64,000 nt of DNA from NCBI GenBank assembly GCA_002633005.1, contig NMRA01000234.1, forward strand, positions 339,392-403,391, read 5' to 3'. This document shows positions 11,086-23,288 of the stretch, piece after piece (position 1 is the first letter of the stretch; each line of letters starts with the position of its first letter). Source of the DNA: Phoronis australis (lineage: Eukaryota > Phoronida > Phoronidae). Both the position numbers and the translations under genes were made by a program. The notes under the pieces were generated by a model. That model searched no databases and had not been told where the DNA came from. It was given only the letters and a program-made list of their open reading frames with translations.

Positions 11086-11675
11086 CACTGCATTTTTTTT
11101 CCGAGACATCAGCATAGAAATAAAGGAATTCACAACCAACTTAGACAGGTTGTTGTTAACTTGTATAATCTAACACAAACCCCAAAAGCTGCCAACTATG
11201 CGCAAAACCACGAGTCGCGAACTTCGACCATACTCAATGTCACAATCCTTACTTGCCTAGCCATGGGCGGCGCACCATAGGGGGCTGGGGACTATATAGC
11301 CTCCCACTTTTATCAGTGCTACCACGTCCATGGTCTATAAGCGGTGCACCACAGGGGGCTGGAGGGGGGCTTTAGCACCTCACTTTTTTCAGTGCTGCGC
11401 CGCCCAGTGCTAGCACCTATGTAGAAAGTCTTTCGCCATTTCGAGATTCCAGACTACACGGGCGTGATTGAGCTATATTAACTAAGTAAGATACGCAACA
11501 GAGCGCGACGATCACTGAAAAACTACGTGTTGATTTAAATAAGAGTAGCACGATGATCGTTTAATAGCGCGTTAACTTAAGCAGAACTATGCGTTGATGC
11601 AGAACATTTCAACGCGCAGAAAGGTACTCGTTTAAGAAGTTCTTAAACCAGTTAGAACCCTATGACGCTTCATAC
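11086..11675. repeat. Intergenic with a ~72-bp tandem duplication at 11262-11405
   Basis: Two imperfect copies of a module that reads CCATGGGCGGCGCACCATAG, then GGGGCT, and ends CTTTT-TCAGTGCT, at about 11262-11335 and 11336-11405. The rest of the stretch shows no gene. Confidence 0.5.
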
Positions 11676-12366
11676 AGGGGTTTTCCGTGGATAAGCCCAC
11701 CTGATGAAACGCCCATGGGCGTTTATTCGGAAATTATACCAATTAAACGCCCATGGGTGTTTCTTTGGTGTTACAACTTGTAGTATCAAGTGTCCAGACA
11801 GTGGGACGTTTGCGTTTATTTGAAAATTTTCCTTTTCATGCGCGCATCCAGTCTTCAATATGGGGGGAATCGAATTCTTAGCGTTGTGGACCTTTTGGTA
11901 ACAAAATAGCCGGCGGACTAATACCAAAAAAAAAAAAAAAACCTGCACACCACTGTGAATTGCGCATTTGCGCTTGTTTAGTGGACTTTTGTCTCATTAT
12001 CTCGGACTTTTTGTTTCTCACAGGCGGACCTTTTTGCCCACTTCGCCAACTGATGGAGGGGCCCCCCGAGCCCCCCCCCCCTGGGTGCGCGCATGCTCTT
12101 CAAAGCTCATTCAACGTCCACTATTTGTCACAAATTCGCACGGAGCATATATCATTTATAAAAACGAACAAGGCGTTGGCGAAATATGCATTTATTAAAA
12201 AAAAATTAAAAACGCAGTTTAAAGTATTGAGATTGTCAGGTCAAGCTAAATTATGGTTTTCCGTTTACACGCCCCCTTTTCCGAATAAACGCCCAGGCGT
12301 ACGCCTGAAACAATTCATTTTCCCAATACACGCCCGCGGGCTTATCTACGGAAATTCCCGACAACT
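11676..12366. mobile_element. Inverted-repeat element with GGGCGTTTATTCGG motif, host of a nested MITE
   Basis: The left end (about 11680-11740: TTTTCCGTGGATAAGCCC, then GGGCGTTTATTCGG) is matched in reverse complement at 12275-12360 (TTTCCGTAGATAAGCCC and GGGCGTTTATTCGGA). Between the ends sits the complete MITE at 11837-12095, which interrupts it. A related short copy lies at 55217-55303. No coding capacity was found in the remaining arms. Confidence 0.65.
11837..12095 (+). mobile_element. MITE-like element, copy 2 (CATGCGCGC termini), nested
   Basis: A 259-bp copy of the family at 272-525 and 46116-46319. It starts CATGCGCGCATCCAG and ends CTGGGTGCGCGCATG. Diagnostic inner blocks are ACCTTTTGGTAACAAAATAG, GGCGGACTAA and TAGTGGACTTTTGTCTCATT. 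It is inserted in the GGGCGTTTATTCGG element. Open frames reading through it are not genes. Confidence 0.75.
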
Positions 12367-13787
12367 GGTTTCGCCCGACTAGGGTAAAATTATATAGGTG
12401 GCGCCCTATGGCGGACCGAAGTTGATGCACTCATTGTTGTGAATACTTTAGAGGCAACCTTTCTTTCTGCGTGACTAGATAACACGCATGTAATTCAAAA
12501 AGTTTCCACGTCATGGCATTGGCTTGTATCGTAAGTAATACTGATAATCCACCAACCCAGAGTTCAAAATCTCATTGACGTATTTCAGACGACAACTTAG
12601 ACGAAATTGCCTTCCAATAGTGTGACCAGAAGTCTCAGTAGAATGCGCCAGTTGACGGTCCCGAGTTAACAAAGCGCCAATCAAACATTTCATGCGCCAA
12701 TGAACGAAACGGGATCGCGCTCTTGAATTATACACCACCAGTAAAAAAGGGCAATTTGCGTACTTCAAATCCATCATTTGCATTTGAGTGAGTCTAAAAT
12801 GCGCCAGGTTCCGATTTTAACAACTCTCAACATGATAATTCAGCGAAACGTATTCTTCCTTAAAAATATGATAATTGGTTTGGCAAAAAGTCGTCTTGGC
12901 CTCATTGCTGAACATGTAAATAAGGAACCGCGAAAATGAAAAATCACAATCAACTGTAGTTTTACTACATCATCAGGAGGCGTGGCAGAAATTAGACTAA
13001 GCGCGGCGGAGATTAGACTGACGCGTTCTGGACGAACCTTTCACTCTTTCACAGTGCTACTTTTCAGTATAGGTGGCGCTGTGTCAGAGGGGTAGATGAA
13101 CCTTTCATACAGGGCGGTCTAACAGTTGGCCGCAGTACGTAGAATGTTACATAATGGTCACATGGGGTGTGCCAGAAATGTCAATCATAATACTCTGGCC
13201 AACAAATAGTTTTACAGGAAACTATTAGTGTTTTTCGTATTCCAGGAAAGTGACACAATTATGACGGAAGAAACGGGGAGTGATTTTTTCCAGACTCTAC
13301 TCATCAGCTTTCTTACAGTTTTGATCCAAACCATCACCCTTTCGTAGGCGTTTATTCCATACTAAACCTTACGTTAAGATTCTTGGACGGTTCATTTTTA
13401 ACCAACTTAGCCTGAAGCAGTACACAATGACTCTCAAAAATGAATTCACATTTTGCAACGGAACTTAGAAATACGCTTCTGAAAACCATAGTAGACTTTC
13501 TGATACTTAGAGGAAATCCTTTCGTATGAAATTTTTGTCAGAAAAATCCCCAAGAAAGCTGGCTGTGTAAAAGTCACTCTTCTGCGCAGCACGTCCCGTG
13601 TAACTCTGATCCCTATAGGGGCCCCAATGAAACCATGAGACCGCAGCTCGTCACCCGGTGTTCGGATACGTGCAATGCAATCTTTCGAATAAATTATAAC
13701 GCAACAGAACACAACTAAAACTGACCTATGCATTCCAAATTCATCAATGAATTTACAAGGAGGACGTTCGCCTCCGGGTTCTCTTAC
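12367..13787. other. Intergenic, no recognised gene
   Basis: Includes a minus-strand ATG frame at 13733-13446 (95 codons) with a hydrophobic start (MHRSVLVVFCCVIIYS) that could resemble a signal peptide. I see no homology, no splice support and no neighbour that would make it a gene. A 90-codon minus frame at 12783-12511 is equally unsupported. Confidence 0.35.
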
Positions 13788-13821
13788 TTGTGAAAGATTT
13801 CATGGGATCTTCCCAAGCCAT
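13788..13821 (-). CDS. Candidate first coding exon (MAWEDPMKSFT...), gene unknown
   Basis: On the minus strand an ATG at 13821-13819 in a strong context (AAGGATGGC) opens a frame MAWEDPMKSFT that reaches a good donor, CACAA|GTAAGAG, after 34 bases. Without splicing it stops after 21 codons. CpG-containing DNA upstream (13.85-14.0 kb) would fit a promoter. No downstream exon could be recognised, so this may be chance. Confidence 0.2.
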
Positions 13822-16184
13822 CCTTAACTGCAGTATGGCTACTACACCGCTCAGACCTGTGCTGCTGAACACAATACAAAACACACCGAGATTACGTAAG
13901 AGACAGGGAAGTGTGACACTGAGCTATCAACAAGACGGCGAATGAGGCAGCCGACTCACGTGATGCATCCCAGAGGCAAATCGTCACGCTGCACTAAACG
14001 CGATAATTAGTGCTTCAACCTATGAACCCTGGAATGAGGCATCATGCTTGAGTTTGTATTTTAGTTCTGTATTTACATTTTGTAAATTTTAAATTTGTCG
14101 GATAATAGCACTTGTGCTAACGTTTCATAGCTAAATCTCACCGAAGTTTTAAATAAATAAGATTATTACTGCTACTTACTACTACGCCGGTATCAATATA
14201 TAACGTAACACGAAAATTATGGCACAGCCCAACCATACTACATGGGTGGGTTTAGAAGGAAAGGACAGGCCCCCCTCCGGGACAAGACCAAAGAACGGCC
14301 CCTGCAGTTTTTAACGTGATATGGTGACACGTGTTCGTAAGACACGCTCCGGCTTAGAAAACTAGTATACTACTAGTAATCAAAACAGCACAGTCTAGAG
14401 CTCCACGCAACCGACTACAGGTAGCGGAGCCGAAATCGCAAATTTCCGACTCGAATAAAGTCAAGTTGGCAATGTCCCGTTGAAGCAATCAGTGGACTAC
14501 ATTCGAAATAAGATATATTGCTATGCCTTTTAGTATTCGTCATCATAACCTGCGAATAATAGATGATATTTTTTAACATATCTCCCAATATAGATGTTTG
14601 TTTCAAAAGTAATTATAAAACGTTGTCTACAGCTACGTCTCGTAAGAACACGGATAACAAGATGGTACGAAAAACAATTGGGGAATTAAGATGAAACAAT
14701 TTGAATTTGTCGTCTGAAATACTTACAAAAACTCCTCTACGGAACAGAAAAAGTGCGACAGCGTTTTTCGAATTTTAAGACAAAAGGAACATAAATTGGA
14801 TTCACGAACCTAGATGTGACTAAAAGGTATTGGCCGCAACAATCCTGAGTGTTAGTCTAAACTGGAACCATCTGATGATAGGGTCCTTTGTAATTTTGCA
14901 ACTGAAGGCAATGAATATCTTTTCTTCTAGTCTAAACTGCCTCCAGGAAATCAAACTCAAAATGCAGCCCAGAATAATGCCTGACGGTGTGTTGAATGGG
15001 TGAATGTCAAAAATGGTTCTTAAACCAGCGGTCACAAAACGTACAACACAGTGGCGGCAAATATTACGGAATATGTCATCATAACATTGTTATGAAAATG
15101 TAGTCTCCCGAAACAAAAAAATGATACTACCTCTCAGCGTCATCCTGATCAGAACGAACTTTGACAAGCATAGTCCACTGCTGTCAACCGAGTGGTCCAC
15201 GTTGGTTGTAACTAATTAACTTGTCGTTTGATTACACCAGTGGCCTGCGATTCCCGTTCTATCACGTGTCCATCGATAATGACACTACACACAGAGATAA
15301 CAAATCAGAAAATGGCCAATCAAAACTGGACCCAAAACCAGAAATGTTTCAGAAATTCATTACCAATAACAGCGCTACTCGAAACCTGTTAAACCATAAA
15401 TTAACCAATCACATCGCAAGACGAGACTAGGCAAACCAGAAATTGACCTATTACAGCAGGATTTGATTGAGCGATTAATGAGTCGAAATCCTAGTGCTTC
15501 GCAGTGCAACATGAACGTAAGCCGTAACAAAAGAACACGACTTCAAATCATAAGATTGAGAAAATCTCGATTGTTTTGAAGGAAAGCTAGGAACATTCTG
15601 AGTGGTACGTGTACGAAAGGTGTGAAACTCGTCAATTTTATTTTAACCCGATAAAATAAGTTTGAACTGGACTGAATACAATCGGCAAAACAGTCACTGA
15701 AGACACCCGTCATCCGTGACTTGAATTTATCTGGGATTTTGATACCTAATATTTGTCGCACTTCCTCACCCAAGTGAAGTTTAAAAGCCTACACTCAGCA
15801 AAAGTAAGGTTGTCAACAAATTGAAGATTTCTCAGTGAGAAGAATTTTTAATGGAGTTTCTGTACGCAAACGTTGCCATCAACAGACTTGTCTCCTCCAC
15901 AGACCATCTAGATTGGCCGATATCAGTGATGTCAGAGTGTGAGCCCTGGCTGGGTACCAAGTTTTGAACAGAAAAGCCACACGACCGCCGCGGCCAGCGC
16001 GCAGTCTTTGGTTCCCAAGGCACAGGTTGGCGTCACTGATATCGAACAATCCTTAGTGATTTGGAGGAGATTTTATGACTTTTAAAAATCTTACAGTAAT
16101 AGTTGACTCGAGACCAGGTTTTGACCAAGTTAACATGCACGGCGGGTCATTTTACGTGCAGAGCATTGTCTCAAAGATTAACGA
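13822..16184. other. Intergenic, no recognised gene
   Basis: About 2.4 kb of AT-rich DNA. The short open frames show no protein signature, and no repeat family from elsewhere in the window was spotted. Confidence 0.35.
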
Positions 16185-17715
16185 GTGTTCGAAAACTCAG
16201 AATTCGGAATCACTTCTCATGTGAGAAAAGAACAACTTGAGACCTATTTAATTCAATGGAGTGCAACTGTTTATTTTAAAAGTGCCTTGATTCTAGATGA
16301 CAAATGCTTGGCTGCTCGACATTTTCGATCCATTTTGCTTTTGAGAACAAATCACAGATCCAGATGCCATGAAAACAAAAACTTTAAAAAAATGTATAAT
16401 TGTAAGAATATTATGGAAGTTGACTTTAAGGACTATAAAGGTAAAGAACTTTTAAAAAATTACCTGACGTCGAGGTTGAAAAATTAGAAGGCAGGATTAA
16501 TACGCGCTCTGAACTGTTCTCCTTGTTTTGAAAAATTCTAAACAGGAAAAAAGCCCTGGTTCTGCTGGACTCACTGTAGAATTTTTAATGTCTTTCTGAG
16601 GACTGGAAAACTGGACTATTTGGTACTGAGTCATATTGATGATAGCGAGAGGAAATGTCTGCAATGCAGCGGACTTGGAAAGCCTAAACAATTATGAAAA
16701 ATTTTAGACCAATAACTCAAATAAACTGTGTTTATAAAGTAGCAGCTGGTGCACTGCAAATCGCATAAAAATGGCTTTGAATAATCTAAGGGAGATTCAT
16801 TGGGAAAACTTTAGATTCGTATATGATATTATGAATTTCTGCGAATATAATCAAATCACAGGTCTTTATTAGGAATATACTTTTGAAACACCCTTGATAA
16901 ACTTTCTTGGGAATTTGTTAAAAAATTTGGATTAGTTAAATTCCATAAGTTGGATAAAGCAATGGGTCTCCACTTTTTATATTACGCAGACGTCATTATG
17001 TACTGCGCTGTGGCAAATTATCTGAGCCCTTCACGACTGTAAGAGGTTGTAGACAGGGCGATCCTCTCTCTCCAAATATTTCGAACTTACAAAAATAGAC
17101 CCGGGTATTTCACTAAAAATACTGAACATGGTATTTCACAATTTGTTGACGGTACAACTTTCATTTTAAATGGGTCACCAGGTTCCTTCCGAGTAACAAT
17201 GGACACGCTCGATAAAATGCTGAAATGTCAGGTCTAAAGGTAAATTACACAAACACCTGTGTTATATGGACTGGTAGCAAAAATTCTGTAAAGTATTTCA
17301 CCATCGGCTTTGCTGGACTGGGGAGTTATTATAGTCAAAATACCCCCAAAATAAACCTTAATGTAAATGTGGAAGAAATGATTAAAGGGAATTTTAAAAC
17401 AAAGATTGACGAGATACGAGATTTGGTGAACATCTGATCTAGAAGGAAGAATTACAGTTTTGAGAACAATTTTCCAACGATGATTCATTTATCGACACCT
17501 CTCTCAAATAGACGATTTGAATCGGTTTTTTAAATTCATCTGGAGTAATAAGGTTGAAAGAGTAAAAAGAAAAGTTTTAATTAGAAACATAGAAGATAGT
17601 GGAGTCAAAATGCCAAATGTAAAAAATACCAACAAAGCCTTCAAAATCACATGGATAAAATGTTATCACCATAGGATTCTAAATGGGTCAAAATGTTTGA
17701 ATCTGAGATAAACAC
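16185..17715 (+). mobile_element. Decayed L1/Tx1-like LINE reverse-transcriptase remnant
   Basis: Fragments of a non-LTR retrotransposon ORF2 are spread over three frames with many stops. Recognisable in order are FLYYADVIMYCA (a degenerate RT-like block, 16976-17013), a broken GCRQGDPLSP-type block near 17045-17080, an FVDGTTFILNGS block (17140-17180, equivalent to the YADDTTL region), and MSGLKVNYTNTCVIWTGSKN at 17225. After it come a LLxIW-type remnant and FFKFIWSNKVERVKRKVLIR with MPNVKNTNKAFKITWIK at 17529-17660. That order matches the C-terminal half of Tx1/L1-group RTs. It is inactive and old; flanking limits are uncertain and it may extend to about 18.2 kb. Confidence 0.7.
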
Positions 17716-18550
17716 AAATATTTAAAGTATAGTAAGTTATGGTAACACCAAGACAATGCATTTTGGAGAAGAATGTTTGAAGCATAGAAGTGAGTTTTTA
17801 AAAACAATATCTTCAAATGACTAGCAAAGATACTACCTCCAATAGTCTATTGTATAACAGTGATTTACTAAGTGGGAAATAAATCATTCCATCATGAAAG
17901 CTTTGAAGAAACTAGAATGTGATATATAAAGGACTCATCGGATGATATTTTTCTAGTTTCGAAATCTATGAAAATTAATTATAAACTTTGTAAGTTCTTA
18001 ATAAGTCAAAAGATGTCTTAGAACCTCATTTGTAAGCACTGAAAATATCAAAAAATATGTGGGAGCGACCATTCCTCAAGTGTACGTATGCTGTCGAATA
18101 ATAAATAGGTCAACATGTAAAATGATAAATGATCTGTTATGTAAAAAGGACGTAACACCAACCTCACAAAATTCCACGTAGATGATAATACAAGAAAAAA
18201 TACCATTTAATCCTCTTCAGCTGTGTACCAGACTCTTCTCTAAGATGGTTGTAATATAGAATATTGCACAGGATTTTGGCTACCCATTCGTTTTTGTTTA
18301 AAATAAGTGTAACTGACTGAAAATCACACCTTCTGTAATATACATACAGAACACTGGATATTGTTGCTGAGTAAAAATAATATTTACAGCTGTAGAATCA
18401 GAAAGTGACCCTTAAATAATTTTTTTCTTATTAGAACAAGAACTGAATATCCAGAAATACTTTCTTCAGAAAAACAATAAGTTTGTGGAATACAAAAAAG
18501 GAAACTTGAATATTGTTATCAATTTCTGTAATGGAACAGCTTCCACATAC

Positions 18551-18587
<37 letters not shown>

Positions 18588-20434
18588 TGTGTGTGCGTGA
18601 GTGTGTCTGCGTGCGTGTCATGCCTTGTCAACTGTATGTGCGTAATTAGGCTAAAGTTAATACTTGAAAATGTTGAAACCTATTTTATAGCGGCACGAGC
18701 AGTCTAAATCAAAAGTTCGCATCTTAGACGGACTTGGTAGACGCTTTAGCGTTCATTTAGCTTACAGGTAGCTAAGCAGTTCAGTTTATATCCATACCAA
18801 GTCAGCACAAAAACGGTGAGGTGTCTGCAAAAAATTTAACCACTGTAACATATTTGACGAATTCTAGCGAGAGCGCAGTTGCTAGAGCGGGGGACTGCAG
18901 TTGCTGATCGGCAATAGTTTGTAGTCTTACATATTGTTTAGGTTCGTCACATTTTTGTAACAAGGGGCGTGGCCGTTTTTCAACTGCAACAGCTTTAAAG
19001 GCAGTTTTCCTCAAATCCATAATCTCTGTTCCCCATAAGTATTTAGCAGAAACGGAAGCCAAATAGTTGGGGGTGGGGTGGTGCTGTGGGGGTGAACTGC
19101 AACCAAGGGGCACTTTGCAAAAGAACAGGGCGGACCAAACTCAAAATCTAAATGAATTTCTACTTAAAGAGGATCTTTTTTGAGTAGGTTGCACTACGAC
19201 AGAGATATTACTCATAAGTTTCTACCTCGTAAACTTTGCTTTAGTCTAAAAATACACCTCGCACAGCTGGTGAAATTTTTATCATTACTTGATTTCTTGC
19301 AAAAAGCAGAACAACTCACGTGAAGAGTGAGGTACCTTACTATTCCAGCCTACCAAAAGAGCGGGGCCACTGAAGTGATTGATCGGTGAGGCTGGAATGT
19401 TGAATTATGGAATTCACAATTTCTGTTCCGTGAGCGAAGATTTCTCGCAGCGATTGCTTCGTGAGCGACTTACATCACGGGAACGACAAACTGGAGACTT
19501 ATGCGTTCTACATTAAAAAAACTTTCAAAGACAGAACACTACCACACATAGGGCTCGGTAAGAAAAACAGCAACGACTGTTAACAAAGATTAAATCAAAA
19601 AATCCTAGCTGGTTCTGGTTTCTATCTCGACTCACTTTGAGACCTTCGCTCACCGATTAAAAAACGCCTGCCCGTGTATTATTGTTGAAAAGCTACACAA
19701 AGGCACGTGCGTAAGGATAAGCAAAGCTTGAACCACCATAATTTGCTAAGTTATAAGTAAAAAGAACATCGTTTTGCTCGTCTCAAGTGTATTTTTGTTT
19801 TTGTCAAACTATAAATTAAAAAATGCCACACAATAGATTGGATTCCAAAAAATACAGATGAGAGCCAACTGTGATTGAGGTCGTACACTTGGCTCACAAG
19901 TATATCGATTTGAGGAGGCCAAGAACAATCGTGAACAGTGGTGTTTATATACAAATATAAAATACTGGGCACAAGTCAATGAATTTACATAATTCTTTTA
20001 GTCAAATGTTTCAAAATTTATGTAACAAACGCAAAAAAAACACTTTGTTTTAGTCAAATCATTGGCATTCACAGTCTGTACCTCACAACTGAACAGCAGT
20101 TCCCCATCTGTACAGGGTTACCTTGACAACAAGCAGCTGCCTGTATAACTTGCAACAGGCAAACTGAATGAAACCAGTGCCTTCTCATATGACATAATTA
20201 TGTGCAATCAGGGTCTTGCAGAAGAAAGGACGAAAGCGCTTCTTGTACTACAGCACGATCAAATTGAAATTTCCATCCAACGTTTTAAATGAGATTTGTA
20301 CGAGACTGCCATTACGAGTCACCCCTATGTGGTGATGTAAATTTCTTTTACTAGCAGTGGTGACACAACGAACAGTCCAAAATCAGCGTCTTATTGCGCC
20401 TGCCCTCTGCGCAGTCTCTTCAGCAACATCACTG
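17716..20434. other. Intergenic with TG microsatellite and possible tRNA-like SINE head
   Basis: No gene recognised. A TG/CG dinucleotide tract lies at 18551-18619. At 18862-18950 GCGCAGTTGCTAGAGCGGGG and a later GGTTCGTCA resemble RNA polymerase III boxes A and B of a tRNA-derived SINE, but I could not define ends. The lower part, below 20435, is presumably the 3' UTR of RBIS. Confidence 0.35.
18551..18619. repeat. (TG)n microsatellite
   Basis: About 70 bp of TG repeats with CG interruptions. Alternating purine-pyrimidine sequence of this kind can adopt Z-DNA. Cys/Val or His/Thr frames through it are artefacts. Confidence 0.95.
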
Positions 20435-23288
20435 TTATAATTTCGCTAAATTGTCGGTTGCCATATCTATGTCCACTCGATCAGCTTTAAGTACCTAAAC
20501 GCAGGATGGAAAGAAAACAAGATTTTTAAAGTTAACAGTTACTCCAACCAAAAAACTTGCGGCATTCAGAATTTTATGAACTCACCAGGGATGTTGCAGC
20601 TCGGGCTGGAAAGTGAAAATAACGGTGTCTCCATCATCATAGACGTCGCCCCCACCCGGTTTAGTGTTGGTCGTCTCCAAATTTAGAGTCATCCTACCAC
20701 ATCGGTACCCCCTGCAGGGCCGGGTGTCGTCCAGGATGGAACACCTTCACTACCTCCCGCAGTCCCGCAGCCTCCCCTACTGGACCTCGCATTTCATAAA
20801 ACTAACACTGGGAAAATTACCTAAGAAATAGCTTACTCAACTGACGATATGCGGTGGAAATTTTAAGGCCACCTGGCGACACGAGCACTTCAAGTGGTTA
20901 TAATACCGCCTTCCGTCACACAAATCAATTTTTTCAGATTTATACCTTTTACCGTTATGAAATTGATCTCGAATTGTTTGATATTCAAACAACGTGATTT
21001 CTGCGCTTTGAAAGAACTGGACTCAGATCTACGAGTTGATCTGTAACAGCATGTTATTTCAGATCTTTAAATGACAATAACAGCAACGTGGAGCGTTGAA
21101 ATGCACGACAGCAGAGCACATGGTATGCTTCTATTGGTGTTTTTAGTATCATAAAATTGCCATTAGATGACCCAGAATATGTTAAAGACGGTGTCTCCCT
21201 CTAATACAAAACTATTCGCCATGAACCTCCAGGTATACTGAGGCACACGTAAAATTGAATTCCCCTTAGGAAGCACAGTGGCAGTCGAATTCGTCCATAT
21301 GTTGCCAAATTATGCTTATTGGTTTAGTAGATACAGCCGTAGATGCGAAAAATATCACTAGAGGGCATCACAGCACTTGGACCTGTCTGAAAATCCACGC
21401 CAGTGGTGCTCTTGTCAGTAGAAACAATTTTCATAGCGATCCTCTGGGGAGTTTGGCGGATACAGAAGCAGGCAGCAAAAACAGACTGAAAATGGCCATT
21501 AGGTGGTGGGACATTCATTAAATCCATTCCAAAATGGAAAAGTGTTGTTATCTTCATAATAGAAACTTGTCAAATTGCATGAAAAACACCGGGGAGCTTT
21601 AGATAGGGAGGGAAAGGTAAAACAAAGTTTCCACTAGGGGGTAGCAGTAATCACAGCCGTCTAAAAAGTCGTGGGCAGCCATTGTCACACTAATAGAAAA
21701 ACACTTACAAAAACACACTAACACCCTGCAAAGGAATCAGTTGCTACAGCCATGGTTGCAAAAATACAAAATCACCATTAGGGAGTGCAACAGTTGTAAC
21801 CGTCCAAAAACCAACGTCAGCCACAGTCTTCTCGTCAGGAAGACAACTGCTACCATTGATATTAGATTCTTTGCCTAGTTTGGCTGATAAAGACGCGGAT
21901 GCCCAAAAAACGAACACAAAATTATAAAAAGGTACTACGTGGCGCAAAATATGTCGAATTCGTCCGGAAATGGAAAGGCTTCGTTATTCCTTAATAGAAA
22001 ACTGTTCACCAAATTTCTGAAAAAATCCAACAATAAACCATAACGATACAGGGGCAAACGTAAATAAATTTAGTTGCCACAAAAGGAAACAATCGTAGTC
22101 AGATTGCTCTGAAACTCCATCTTCGTAGGAGCACAACTGCCAAAATTCACAACGATCGTCCAAAGGAGATACAACCGCGGACGCACAAACACAAAATTGC
22201 AACTAGAGGTCGCCTGAATAATGGAACCCGTCCGAAAATCAGCGTCAGTTGCGGTCTTCCCATGAGGAACACATCTGGCAATTTTCATAACTATCTTTTG
22301 AGTCGTTTGGCACTGGCAGATAGACGGAGAGACAGGCCTCAAAAACCTACTCAAACAGAGTAAGTGGTCACCAGGTGACGCAGAATACGTCGAATCTGCC
22401 CGAAAACGGGAAGACGCCGTCGCCTCCATAACAGAAACCTATTTGATAAATTTCATAAAAATCCACCACGGAACTCCAAAGATACGTAAACGCAAACGTA
22501 TAAAAATAAATTTCCACTAGGAGATAGAGCAGTGGTCGGGTAGGTGCGAAATTCGTGGTCGTCTGCCGTCAATCTTTGGCCTCATAAGGTCACATCTGTC
22601 AAATCTCATTATGCTCATGAAAGGGGTTTAGGAGATACAGCAGAGGACGCCGGTCTCCCGGACACCCACACAAAGACGACGGCAATATGCATCCCTGAGT
22701 TATTGACAAGTAATGATAATTTTTTATAGGAAAGTGGTCAAAAACAAAAGGCCAGACTACTAACCTTGACGCTAGCTACCCTGGCCGCCGCTGGTTTCGT
22801 CTCCGTCACCGGTAGATCCTTTCGAAGTGTACTTAACTGATTATCAGATTTTTCAGTCAATGTTTTCGTGTGGACGTTCAACTGAAAACGACAACGGACA
22901 TGACATGTTATTGTTAGAAAAAAATAAGTTGATAATCAAGCCTTCCGGTAGGTTATTAATTGTGAGCTGAAATTATGAATAATAATGCCGTATCACACGG
23001 ACATTTGGCGTTACCAGGCATACCACTACAAACTTCAACCAAAACTGTTTTCAGTTCACGATCGCGTCAAGTTAAACGTTTGACACAGACCAGTATCTGG
23101 CCTAGGCCTACACCGCTAAGGCATCAACACTTTGTCTAAGAAACAAGCGATGTACAAATGTACAAATATACCTTCTTCAAGTTCGTCGTGACTTCCTTAG
23201 ATTTGTTTTTCGCCTTTTTAACTTTATTCCCAGCCACTTTGAACATAGCGTCCTTAGACCCAGACTTTCTCTTCTTGTTCTTTCCCAT
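20435..23288 (-). CDS. RBIS: RBIS-like ribosomal biogenesis factor, complete, three exons
   Basis: Exons on the minus strand are 23288-23172 (39 codons), 22881-22765 (39 codons) and 20494-20435 (19 codons plus TAA), all phase 0 with GT-AG borders, giving 97 residues. Exon 1 starts MGKNKKRKSGSKDAMFKVAG and contains KAKNKSKEVTTNLKK. Exon 2 is LNVHTKTLTEKSDNQLSTLR and on. Exon 3 ends VDIDMATDNLAKL. Human RBIS (C8orf59, about 100 aa) has the same layout: a lysine-rich start, a KAKNKAKPVTTNLKK core and a short Asp/Leu C-terminus. It is a nucleolar factor needed for ribosome (large-subunit) production. Length and exon phases all agree. Intron 2 is filled with a diverged tandem array. Confidence 0.88.
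20580..22740. repeat. Diverged tandem array, ~430-bp unit, within RBIS intron 2
   Basis: The block ATAGAAAC...AAATT-CATGAAAA-ATCCA recurs near 21561, 22001 and 22432, with weaker versions near 21202 and 20620; spacings are about 360-440 bp. Other shared blocks are GTCGAATTCGTC, CCGTCCGAAAATCAGCGTCA and TTTTCATAACTATC-type segments. Units are strongly diverged, so the array is old. A minus-strand ATG frame at 20681-20583 (MTLNLETTNTKPGGGD...) lies in one unit and is not considered coding. Confidence 0.6.

Noticed and set aside
11960-12382. 140-codon plus-strand frame
   Set aside because: It spans the right half of a MITE and the arm of the host element; an artefact of C-runs.
18802-19113. 103-codon minus-strand frame
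   Set aside because: Lacks an ATG, shows no domain, and overlaps tRNA-like SINE-type sequence.
20583-20681. Minus-strand ATG exon MTLNLETTNTKPGGGD... with a GTGAGT donor
   Set aside because: It sits inside a unit of the diverged tandem array in RBIS intron 2, and including it breaks the RBIS frame at exon 3.
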